Shown piece by piece: positions 53,772-63,234 of a stretch of 64,000 nt of DNA (position 1 is its first letter; every line of letters begins with the position of its first letter). The stretch is from Zizania palustris (taxonomy: Eukaryota > Streptophyta > Magnoliopsida > Poales > Poaceae): assembly GCA_019279435.1 (NCBI GenBank), contig JAAALK010000965.1, positions 1 through 64,000 on the forward strand, written 5' to 3'. The notes under the pieces are model-generated. The model did no database searches and was not told the DNA's origin. It saw nothing but the letters and a program-made list of their open reading frames with translations. The translations under genes were made by a program, and so were the position numbers.

Positions 53772-55447
53772 TGAGAAACAATGTTGAAGAATATGGTTTT
53801 GATATTCCAGATGTGATGAGTGATTGTCAACGGAAGTCAAAGGAAGGGAGAGATGAAGACCTGCCGAGTCTGAGGCGCATGTGACTCAGGTACACGGGCA
53901 GTGAGCGACGGCCGGGCAGAGGAGCCGCGGAGTCGGGCTAGCCCAATCCGGGTACATGGCTAGGAGCGGCAAAGGATCCACCGGTCTGTTGACTGGGTTT
54001 GACTCAGGTATACGGGCGGCGAGCGATTGCCGGGCTGAGGAAGCTGCGGGGTCGGGTCTGCCCAATCCGGGTACCCGGTGCGAAAACGGTGGACGCTTTG
54101 CCAGTTTCGGCGTAAAACTGACAATCTATGTTTAATTCGTTTTTAGGATATTAATATTTAGTTTTTAAGTTTACAATATTTTTATTTAAGTCAGGTGATT
54201 TTTCTAAGAATATTTTAGTAATTTTCGGAATTTATTTTAGAGTCAGTTTAATTTTACCTGAGGGTAAATTAGTCTTTTCATGTATTAAGATTCGCCTATA
54301 AATAGGCCCCTATCCCCTTGGGGATAGATGACTGTTGTTATCAGATCATTATATAGTCTAATTATTTTCACCGGAGATTTTCATCTGTCGCCGCCGCCAC
54401 TGTTCCGTTTTCGCCGAAGTGAGTTTCTTCGTTTATTTCCTGGCGCACGGAGCACTAGGGGCTTGGCTGCTTGCGTGCACTGTTTTGTCTAGTTCTCTGG
54501 ACGGAGTGTGCTGTATTTTTTGGTAGGCGTGGACTTCTTTGTTCTTTTTCTGCAGCAACTGAGAAACGCATGCAAGTTTTTGTGTGGTGTAGCACATAGC
54601 TAGTGCACAAGGCTAGTTGTAGACCCCTGCCATGCGTGGAAGCACCGGCAGCTCTCACGGTGTGCTGGCTTCTTTTTCCCACCGCATCAGCTTGTTCAGG
54701 GAGGGCAGCTTGGGCGCGGCAGCCAAGGCAGAGCCGGCATAACGCATCGGCCAGAGATTAGCTATTTTTCCGCAGTAGGGTTCGGGCTGCATGGCGCGAT
54801 GTTCGGTGAATGTTTTTTCCAGCAGCAGATGGCGCGTGGCGTGTCAACAGAGAAGACCCAGGTAAGTTTTTAATCCCCTATATTTTAGTTGTTTAGTTAA
54901 AACCAATATTTATCTATTTTTAATTAGCTAAAAATAGTTTTACAAATTTTGTGGTTAATTTAATCTTCCAAAATATTTTTAGTAATCACATATTTTTATT
55001 TATATATCTGTTTAATCTGCTTATATAAAAAGCAAAGAAAAGTTTATTATTCACAGTAGTATTTTAATTCTAATCTTTACCTCAAATATTTTTGGTTTAT
55101 TTCTGAATTAATTTTTGGATGATCCATATTTTATTCAGTTAATTAGTATTTTATTTTAGATTGCAATCCGAATATTTTATTAAGAGATTCAGTGTGTTTC
55201 ATTATGTCATTAAATATTTCTAATACCAATTTTATTTACTGCAATATTTCTATTTAGTTTATATTTAATATCATTTTAATTGGGACACCAGTTATTTTTA
55301 GTCTAGATAACTTTAATTCCAGTAATTTGGTTTGCTAATATTATTTGTCTGGCTAAGTTTGTTTGGGTGTTGGGTTTAGATAACAGTTTAGCAAGAAATT
55401 TTTAGGCGCCCATTCACCCCCCTCTAGTCGCTACTTTCAGTCCTACA
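53772..55447 (+). repeat. Right LTR of F (3' LTR)
   Basis: 1676 bp, partner of 48601-50274. TATA box at 54296-54305. Confidence 0.9.
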
Positions 55448-56092
55448 CTTGGTTAGATACCTGAAATCAATACAAACTCGTATTTTGCCGCTCCCCTTCT
55501 TTTCTACGGGCACGATGTTAGCGGCCCATTCAGCATACCAGCATGGCCTAATAAACTCAGCCTTGAGTAATCATTCTATCTCCTCTTTAACTCGGTCATA
55601 GACGGCCGAATTAAAGTGACAAGGAGGCTGTTTATAAGGCCTAAACCCGATTTTAATAGGTAGTCGATGCTCTACGAGCTCGTGACTTAATCCGGGCATC
55701 TCGCTATACTCCCATGCGAAACAACCGACATACGACCGAAGCAACTTTATTACTTCAGCCTTCTCATCAGCCTACAAATGTTGGTTTACAATAGTCAGCC
55801 TTGGAATGCTTCCATTGCCTATGTCGACTTCTTCTAAGGGGTCGGCCGATGCAAAACTTTGTCCTAATTTTTCTACATCACTAAAGTCTTCGATGGCCTC
55901 GTCAATACCGTCTTTAGCAGACCGATATTGCTCTACACGAGACTTTAGTCAATCTAGATTACTTTTTCTAGACATGACTACTAACTTAGAAATAGCCATG
56001 CTACATTAGCCGGCTTTACAAATACCGGTACGAAACGTCCTCCGGAGACGCTAACGAAGTCATCTCCTACTCCTAAAGCACGACTTTATGGG
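55448..56092 (-). pseudogene. Reverse transcriptase of element B, N-terminal piece
   Basis: On minus from the right: VSGGRFVPVFVKPANVAW (protease-RT linker), then GLSHELVEHRLPIKIGFRPY, LLKAEFIRPCWYAEWAANIV and GKIRVCIDFRYLTK. This is the RT N-terminal region that precedes 48458-48600. Several stops. The homology stops around 56092. Confidence 0.8.
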
Positions 56093-56359
56093 GAATGTGA
56101 ATCCTACTCTTCCCACCTACCAGCAGAGCAAACCCACCAGCTCCCAGAGCTCTGCTTCCATCTGCGCGTGGACCCCACCAGCTCCCAGCACTGCCCCTCG
56201 TCTTCCCGTCGCACTCCCGCTCGCTGGGGCCCACAAGGTCGTACTCCTAGCCGCACTGTGTTGCCCCCCTCCTGACCAGAGGCCGGGGAAGGGAGGAGAA
56301 AGGGGCGATGCCGAGGCCCATGTGCCGCCGCCGCCGGTGACCGACCAGGACGGGACCAC

Positions 56360-56663
56360 ATGGGTTGCGTCCACGGCTGCCCCTCCGCCCCTACCCCAGA
56401 GCGCCCTCCACTGCCGCCATCGCAGCAGCCCGAGCCGACAGCAGCAGCAGTTTGCAGAGAAGGCCGAACAGCAGGGTACCGCCCAGAAGAAGGCGGAGCT
56501 GCCTCCGGAGGCGGCGTCGGTGGAGGGAGAGAAGTCGTCTAGGCGGGAGAGACGCACCCAGTCGTCGCGCTCCGCCGCCGAGGCTGCCCGACCCAGGGGA
56601 AGCTTCGCCAACAGGGTGCGCGGGGAGCAGGTGGCGGCCGGCTGGCCCGTGTGGCTCTCAGCA
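56360..56663 (+). pseudogene. Fragment of CDK-like Ser/Thr protein kinase gene (first exon)
   Basis: The ATG at 56360 gives MGCVHGCPSA, an N-myristoylation-type start. After a frameshift, the frame at 56523-56663 encodes EGEKSSRRERRTQSSRSAAE and GSFANRVRGEQVAAGWPVWL. From memory this matches the N-terminal extension of plant kinases of the At1g54610 type, just upstream of the kinase domain, which itself is absent. GC-rich like grass first exons. The longer open stretch 56088-57011 is mostly not coding in origin. Confidence 0.6.
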
Positions 56664-57381
56664 CTGCCCCTACCCCTCTTCTTCCCCGTCACACTCCCGC
56701 TCCGCACCAGCCCAGATCCTAGCACCGCCCCGCCCCGCCCCTCCCCTTCTCTCCCTATCCACACTCCTGCTGCTCAGTCCCTTGCCCTAATCCTAGCGTC
56801 GTGTCGTCCCCTCTCAGCTCTCACTTCCTACGCATTTCATCCACCAGCTTCAGCGCCACGCCGTCTCCTCTTCACCTCCTGCCTAGCTCCGCCCAACGCA
56901 AGCACTGCCTCTCCCTCCTCTTCCCACTGCCCTCCCACTCAGTCCCCCACCCCGAGCCCAGCGTCGTGCTACCCCGTACGCACCCACCTCACTCACCAGT
57001 TAGGTATCTGAGTTCCTCTTCGGATCTGGGTTTGCCATCGCTGAGGGCGCACTCTGGACGATGTGCTCTCTATCTGACTCTCTCTCCGTTCATGATTTGT
57101 GCCTTTGTTGTATTTTTGAGTCAATGTCAAAATGTATATTCTATAGTACTTCCATTTTCTAAATAGTTCGGTGAAACGGTCAGGGCTCAGGATTTGCTTA
57201 AACCTGCGGAATTTCTGTTGAATTTTATGGTTGTATTAAACCTGCAAATTTTCTGGCGAATTATGCAGTTACATTTTAGCGTAGGATACTGCCAGTTCAG
57301 ATTTTTCTATATTTCTATCATTCTTTTCGTGTGTACATGGAATTACTCTACTAACTTGGTTGTGGTCATGTGTTTCAACAG

Positions 57382-57776
57382 GAATGAAGAAGGTATACAT
57401 TATTCCATTGATCTTGGAAGAACAAACTTTAGAGTCTTGAGAGTAGAAGTTGGTGCTGGATCTGTGATCATCAACCAAAAGGTTGAACACCAACCTATCC
57501 CTAAAGAATTGACCAAGGGCACTACTGAGGTACTTGTTTAATCACATTCTTTTTGTTGTCTGATGAACATCGTGGATACAAGTCTCTAAGTTGTTTTGTA
57601 ATTTTCAGGATTTATTCAACTTTGTTGCTCTGGCACTGAAGAGTTTTCTTGAAAGAGAAGAGGGCCAAGATGTAAAAAGAGCACTTGGTTTTACATTTTC
57701 TTTCCCTGTTAGGCAAAATTTAGTGTCTTCAAGGTCATTAATTAGGTGGATAAAAGGATTTTCAATTGAAGACACG
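57382..57776 (+). pseudogene. Two exons of a hexokinase gene, captured fragment
   Basis: Exon 57382-57529 (AG before, GT after) encodes YSIDLGRTNFRVLRVEVGAG; the conserved phosphate-1 motif LGGTNFR has Arg instead of the second Gly. Exon 57609-57776, after TTTTCAG, encodes DLFNFVALALKSFLEREE, LGFTFSFPVRQN and LIRWIKGFSIEDT, and ends before GT. The two join in phase. This covers only the N-terminal small domain of hexokinase. The catalytic Asp and the large domain are absent, so no enzyme is expected. Confidence 0.85.
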
Positions 57777-58260
57777 GTATGCCAATGCTATTTTCTTGCT
57801 TGAAACATATGTTCCACAATCTGGTTCCTGTGCTATTGTAGTCATGTAGAACTTATTGAGTTGTAGTCTTGGTAAATATCAAAATCTCCATATGGTTCAA
57901 TGCCAATGCAAAACTATCTAGGATTGTTTTGACGATCATGAGTAGATAGGTGGATTTACATCATATTAGTTTTTGGTAAGCCCTGAAGAATATTTCATGT
58001 ATTTTGATTTGGATAGGATCACACGACATCATTGTATTGCAATTATATGATTAGACTTTTGTGCAATGCTTGTGAGTTAGCAGACTACAGGTGCTCTAGC
58101 TTGTGAACTTGAGGATCTCGATTCCATACTAGACTAATATTTCATCTTGTGCATCTGGAACCAGTATCTTACCTTTCTTATGTGCTATCATTATTCATTA
58201 ATCTCTTCTCCAATCTTCACTTATCCTGGCATCTAATCTTGTTTGCCACTGTCAAATCAG

Positions 58261-58337
58261 CTTGGGATTTAGTTTTTCACTTGCATCGCAAGGAGATGAA
58301 GGGATCGGTTGTTTGTGCTCATCAACCTGGTGTGGAG
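58261..58337 (+). pseudogene. Exon-like segment, possibly from the TVP38-type gene
   Basis: Bounded by CAG before and GT after. One frame is open (WDLVFHLHRKEMKGSVV, ending HQPGVE). It joins the next exon as GVE-VLAIPAI, which resembles the GLEVLAIPA junction of plant TVP38/TMEM64-type proteins. The remainder of the segment I do not recognise. Confidence 0.45.
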
Positions 58338-58865
58338 GTATCTTCTTGCATTCTATTTACCTTGATATGTGTCATTACTTCATTGTGTAGTTTGATTGTT
58401 CCTATTCTGCAATTAAACAAATTTAAAATTTTAATTGCTTCTGTTTTTCTACCACCTTATTTACCAGTATAGTAGCATACACCTTTAGTTATATATCAAT
58501 GCTATATGTATGTTCTAGCCTATATTAAGCTGACATTTTTGCCTTATCTGCTATGCAGTTTGTAGATTGTCCCAAAATGCTTGAATCTGATCACATCATG
58601 CACATATATAATTTTGTGCCTTGACAATATTAATCACCAACTTATTATGGGTTTCAAATGTAATTCATATGAGTGAGTAGGCACTACTCACTAGAATTTT
58701 CGTTTTCTACCAAACCACTGTTTAAGGGGGAGCAATCAGCCAATCATTTCTTTGTCCAGTGAACTCTGAAAGAAACTAGGCTTCTACAGGCTTTTGTAAT
58801 ATTCATCTGACATCTTGATTGGAACTTCAGCTTCATAATAACAGTATGATCTTCTTTCAATTCAG

Positions 58866-59106
58866 GTTCTTGCGATTCCAGCGATAACAATGTCAGCAGG
58901 TCTATTGTTTGGTAGTGTTACTGGTACAATTATTGTCTCAATAAGAGGGACAGTAAGTAAAGCCGTATCAACAATCTTTATGTTGTCATTTTTGCCTTCA
59001 GCAGCATTTTCTTATTGAACTTTTCCAATCGTGCAGCTAGCTGCAACGGTGGCCTTTCTTATTGCTAGGTACTTTGCCAAAGAGCGTATTCTTAAACTGC
59101 TCCAAG
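58866..59106 (+). pseudogene. Two exons of a TVP38/TMEM64 (SNARE-associated) family gene
   Basis: Exon 58866-58952 (after TTCAG, before GTAAGT) encodes VLAIPAI, then MSAGLLFGSVTGTIIVSI. Exon 59037-59106 (after GTGCAG, before GT) encodes LAATVAFLIARYFAKERILK. This is the hydrophobic core of the VTT-type membrane domain found in plastid or Golgi membrane proteins of this family. Phase is conserved across the intron. Fragment only. Confidence 0.78.
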
Positions 59107-59870
59107 GTGTATTGGCCTTCATCAGTAGTTTGTCTTGGTGAATTATTAGTTCTTCATTGTAGTTATTTGAAGCCTCTCTTGATGGGAAGGAATTGGCACT
59201 AAGATATAACTCTACTTTGGTTCAAGGAGTTACTAATTTTTTGGTAAGATTGAAGCCATATACATATGTCAGGTTTTGGGTGAGTGAAAAGGTATTTGAT
59301 AAATTTGAACAACTGCTTTTAGGTGATATTTTGGTGTTAACTGAACAGATTTAATCAATGATGTCATATACACGTGATATTATTATGAGATTTGATGTCT
59401 ATATAGAGTTGGTGAGCAACTTATTGACAGAAATAGAGATGAAGCATGTATTGTCCAAGCATTCATGTTTTTTCTTAACAAAATCTCTAGAATAAATATG
59501 TAGGAAAAGTATATAAAATGTATAAAAAGCATTGATGTTTGTATATGATATAATGGATATATGACCTATAATTACCTTGAATGTTATAAAGTTTTACATA
59601 TCGTTTGTTGTACAATTCATTTTCTTTAGTGATGAAATTATGTTCTAGACAACTATGTCCTTGCAACGAGACTACATTTGCCATTTGTAGCATATCACTA
59701 TGTTTGTTTCTTACACCTTAAATTTAATGAAGGGTGTTTTAGCATGATGTCACAACATTCAAGCCAAGATCTTCTTAAAGGGAAAAAAGGTCCTTATATT
59801 GTAATTGTTTAAGCACGAGTCTTGTAAAACATAACATAAGGTTAATTTTTTTAATTGAATATATGGAACA
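59107..59870. other. AT-rich segment between captured fragments and Rep gene
   Basis: No coding frame with resemblance. 59480-59720 is very AT-rich. It may include introns of captured genes and the promoter of the Rep gene. Confidence 0.45.
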
Positions 59871-60705
59871 GTGCTTGATGAAGAGTTGGCAAAGGGAATG
59901 AGATCTTACCTCAATGTTATACCAAGATCTCCAATAGGGTTGGTAATACATGAACCATCTGACAATTTAAGTCCAAATTTTGTCCCCTCAGACAAGGAAG
60001 ATTTGGAACAAGTGGCTATGACTTTTCTTGCTCATAGTACTCTGACTTCAACCAATTTGCATGAACGAGGAGAGAGCTCAAATGGTATCCATTTTAACTA
60101 CACCATACATATAGGAAAACATATTTTTAATATGCATCAATAGAATTTATTTTGGTTATATCATAGGACGAAAACGTTCTCGTGAGCAAGGTGAAGTGGG
60201 CATGAGTGATCAAAATGTCCAACATGAAATATCCACATCTAAACTAATCCAAGTGCGACGCGATCGACAAAAAAAGTGGTATGCAAAACTTACGCTTGAA
60301 CAAAGACAAACAAAGCAAGATCGTCAAAGGGCACGTCGACACAGTTTAACAACCGAGGAGAGACAAGAGATTAATGCTCGTAGAAGAGTATGTAGCCAAA
60401 ATTTATCACTTGAGGAGAGAAACGCCAGTCAAAGAGCTCGTAGGCAAAGTTTGACACAAGATGAGAGAAAAGAGAAGAATGCACGTCGTAGAGCACTTAG
60501 GCAATGTTTGCCACCAGAGGAGAGGCAAGCACTCCTAGATAAAATGAATGCAAATTATGCAACTAGGCGAGATACACCATGTCTTCAGTCTCTCGCAATG
60601 CAATGTCCAGAAGGTGGCACCTCATCCATGGAAAATTCACCATCATCGTACCAACCCCACAATATCTCAAATATAGACGATGGTAACACACTTTGCTTGA
60701 TTTAA
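59871..60705 (+). CDS. N-terminal exons of the Helitron Rep-helicase gene
   Basis: A first open part (59871-60143) encodes a leader without a recognised domain (LNVIPRSPIGLVIHEPSD). A second, entered after an AG near 60167, encodes an Arg-rich repeat region with units such as ARRHSLTTEERQEINARRR and ARRQSLTQDERKEKNARRR, about 22 residues each. Such basic repeats precede the zinc finger in plant Helitron proteins. The ATG at 60196 is an alternative start. Confidence 0.6.
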
Positions 60706-60904
60706 CACTTTTTATAAAGAAAAAAAAGGAATTTTGCTCTTATATTCACGTCTAAAAATGATCATATATGTAGATACAATCCTTCAAGAGAACAAAGATG
60801 AGGAGTACTACATGTTCATCGGTGGAGGTATTGTTTTTATCATTTTGAATCATTTTTAATCATGCATAGTTTGACTTGATTCTTATACTCTAACCTACTC
60901 AGAC

Positions 60905-61795
60905 TTGGATGTGAGAGAAGATGCACCTATCAAACATGATCTCTATGAGCATATTTATAGCAACATACCTAATAGCACACATGTGCTAAAGCCCATAACA
61001 AATTGTAGCCATTGCAATGCAAAGAAATTTCAATATGAGTCAAAGGGGGTTTGTTGCCGAGATGGGAAAATAAAATTGGCTACGCCTGAGCCTCCGCTTG
61101 AACTTAAAAGACTTTGGTCGAGTGCAGATTCTGATGCAAAGCATTTTCGAGATAACATTAGATTTTTCAACGGTCACTTCTCCTTCACTACATTAGGCGT
61201 TAGTCTTGATGAGAACTATGCCAACATGAGATCGGGGGTTTATACTTTTAGGGCCCATGGCCAGATTTACCACAATATACATTCATTTAGCCATAATGAC
61301 TTTGGTCCAGATCATTTGGAGCTCTATTTCTATGATGATGATCCCAACCTTAATCATCGATTTCGTCACTCACCTAACCTTGATCAAGCAATCATGAGGA
61401 GATTAGTCGATATACTTCGAGGCAATCCGTACTCCGAGACATTTCGTAGTCTTGGCAAGGTTAAAAACCTTGAGGAATATCGTGTCTCACTAAACATCGA
61501 TATAAGGATGGATCAACGTGTATATAACAGGCCAATAACATCAGAGGTGGCTGCTGTGTGGGTTGAGGGTAATGAGCTACGTAGATATTTTGACCGTAGC
61601 ATAATCCTATATGGAAACAATAATGAAAAATACAACATCAAGCCATACTATGGATGCTACGACCCTCTATCGTATCCCCTCTTCTTTCCAAGAGGGGAGC
61701 TTGGCTGGCACCCACAAATACTGAAGGATGGTGTGCCTATCGAAATTGTAATTCAGGAACATTATGATGATTATGGGAATGAGGATCCAGGTTAG
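60905..61795 (+). CDS. Helitron protein: zinc finger and N-terminal domain exon
   Basis: Follows a splice acceptor (CTCAG) at about 60897-60901. CSHCNAKKFQYESKGVCCRDG is the N-terminal zinc finger of Helitron proteins. Then come FFNGHFSFTTLGVSLDENY, YTFRAHGQIYHNIHS and LELYFYDDDPN, and near the end DPLSYPLFFPRGELGWHP, a Helitron hallmark. A GT donor at about 61791 starts an intron to about 61877. Confidence 0.85.
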   Translation: MDVREDAPIKHDLYEHIYSNIPNSTHVLKPITNCSHCNAKKFQYESKGVCCRDGKIKLATPEPPLELKRLWSSADSDAKHFRDNIRFFNGHFSFTTLGVSLDENYANMRSGVYTFRAHGQIYHNIHSFSHNDFGPDHLELYFYDDDPNLNHRFRHSPNLDQAIMRRLVDILRGNPYSETFRSLGKVKNLEEYRVSLNIDIRMDQRVYNRPITSEVAAVWVEGNELRRYFDRSIILYGNNNEKYNIKPYYGCYDPLSYPLFFPRGELGWHPQILKDGVPIEIVIQEHYDDYGNEDPG

Positions 61796-61877
61796 TTTTA
61801 TGTTAAGCTTGCATTATATTTTTTTGTTTTTGTACTTTTTTATGAACTAAAATTATGTGACTCAATATTGTGTTTAG

Positions 61878-63234
61878 ATTTGAATAATTGGTTGTGCGTC
61901 TCCGTCAGAGACTACTACTGTTACAAATTCCAAATGCGTTGTGAGAATTTCAATGCTATACTATATGGCAAACGTCTATTCCAACAATATGTGGTTGATA
62001 TGTATATCAAGATAGAGAGTACACGATTGGACTACATTAGACATCACCAAAAGGAGTTACGTGCTGACCTATATAAAGGTGTGGTTGATAGTATACAAGC
62101 TGGAGAGAGTCGAGCCGATGCAGTGGGAAAGCGTATTGTTCTTCCAGCATCATTCATTGGGGGCCCAAGAGATATGAAAAGAAGATTTAGGGATGCTATG
62201 GCCTTAGTGCAAAAATACGGAAAGCCAGACATATTCCTAACAATGACGTGTAATCCTAACTAGGATGAGATAATGCATGAGCTAAAACTAGGACAATGCC
62301 CACAGGACCGTCCGGATCTCATTGTGCGTATATTTAGAGCCAAACTAGAGCACATGAAGGAACAATTGTTTAAGAAGCACATTCTTGGCAAGGTGGTTGC
62401 TTATGTTTATGTCATCGAGTTCCAAAAAAGGGGTCTTCCACACGCCCACTTCCTTCTAATCATGGAGGGACGATACAAGCTCACTTGTCCAGAACAATAT
62501 GATTGTGTCATATCAGCTGAGCTACCAGACAAGAACAAATATCTAGAACTATATGAGATGGTTGTCAAACACATGATGCATGGTCCTTGTGGGGTCTTAA
62601 ATCCCAAGAATGTATGTATGCAAGATGGCACATGCAAGAACCACTACCCACGTCCTTTCAATAGTACTACTTTACAGGGGAAGGACTCATACCCTATTTA
62701 TAGAAGAAGAGATGATGGCCGTCAGGCAAAGGTTCGTAGGCAAATACTAGACAATAGGTGGGTTGTGCCATACAATCCTTACCTTCTAAGGATGTTCAAT
62801 TGCCACATCAATATAGAGGCATGCTCAAGCATTAAAGTCGTGAAGTATCTTTTCAAGTACGTCTATAAGGGGCATGATCGAGCATCGGTTTCTCTAGATG
62901 AGATCGATAGCAATGGTAATATTGATGAGATCAAGTAATTTAGGGATGCAAGGTGGGTTACCCCACCCGAAGCATTATGGAGGATCTATAGCTTTGAGCT
63001 TAGCAAGGTCTCCCCACCTGTGATGCAGCTACAACTACACCTCTCAAACCTGCACATGGTCTCATTTTGTGTTGGACAAGATCTCCATGATGTTATCGAA
63101 CGACATGGCTCTGATAGGTCCATGCTAACCGAGTATTTTGAGATGAATAAAGTAAATGAGGGTGCTCGTGGCATCCTATATAAGGATTTCACATCAGCAT
63201 TTGTTTGGCAGGTGGGACCAAAATGATGGAAGGG
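61878..63234 (+). pseudogene. Helitron Rep (HUH endonuclease) domain, with stops
   Basis: Helitron_like_N region: MRCENFNAILYGKRLFQQYV, LPASFIGGPRDMKRR and DIFLTMTCNPN. A TAG stands at 62261-62263 where relatives have Trp. The Rep motif with His-x-His is GLPHAHFLL (62441-62449). The YxxxY motif is in KYLFKYVYKGHD (Tyr codons 62846-62848 and 62858-62860). A TAA at 62936-62938 and a TGA at 63224-63226 also interrupt an otherwise continuous frame. In Helitrons this domain nicks and joins single-stranded DNA for rolling-circle transfer. Confidence 0.88.

Larger units (their letters stand above)
48601..55447 (+). mobile_element. Gag-only copia Sirevirus-type element F
   Basis: 6.8-kb plus-strand element in the RT of B. 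LTRs are 48601-50274 and 53772-55447 (TGAGAAAC...TCCTACA). TSD CTTGG lies at 48596-48600 and 55448-55452. Met-tRNA primer site at 50277-50288, several GGGGGAG tracts before the 3' LTR. The interior has gag with stops, then about 1.4 kb of non-coding sequence. No protease, integrase, RT or RNase H can be read, so it is non-autonomous. Confidence 0.88.
33069..56092 (-). mobile_element. Ty3/gypsy element B, nested host of E2 and F
   Basis: Second copy of the A family, minus strand, inserted in the gag of C. Its 3' LTR is 33069-34345. The body continues at 34346-37339, 48458-48600 and 55448 to about 56092, with the reverse transcriptase split over all three pieces. Removal of E2 and F restores continuous RT motif order, with TSDs at each break. 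The right end at about 56092 is where Helitron-type sequence begins; no 5' LTR or gag of B is in the window. Confidence 0.85.

Noticed and set aside
56088..57011. 307-codon open frame as an intact host gene
   Set aside because: Only about 56523-56663 of this frame resembles a known protein. The ATG of that gene is in another frame, and the remainder reads as GC-rich intron or spacer.
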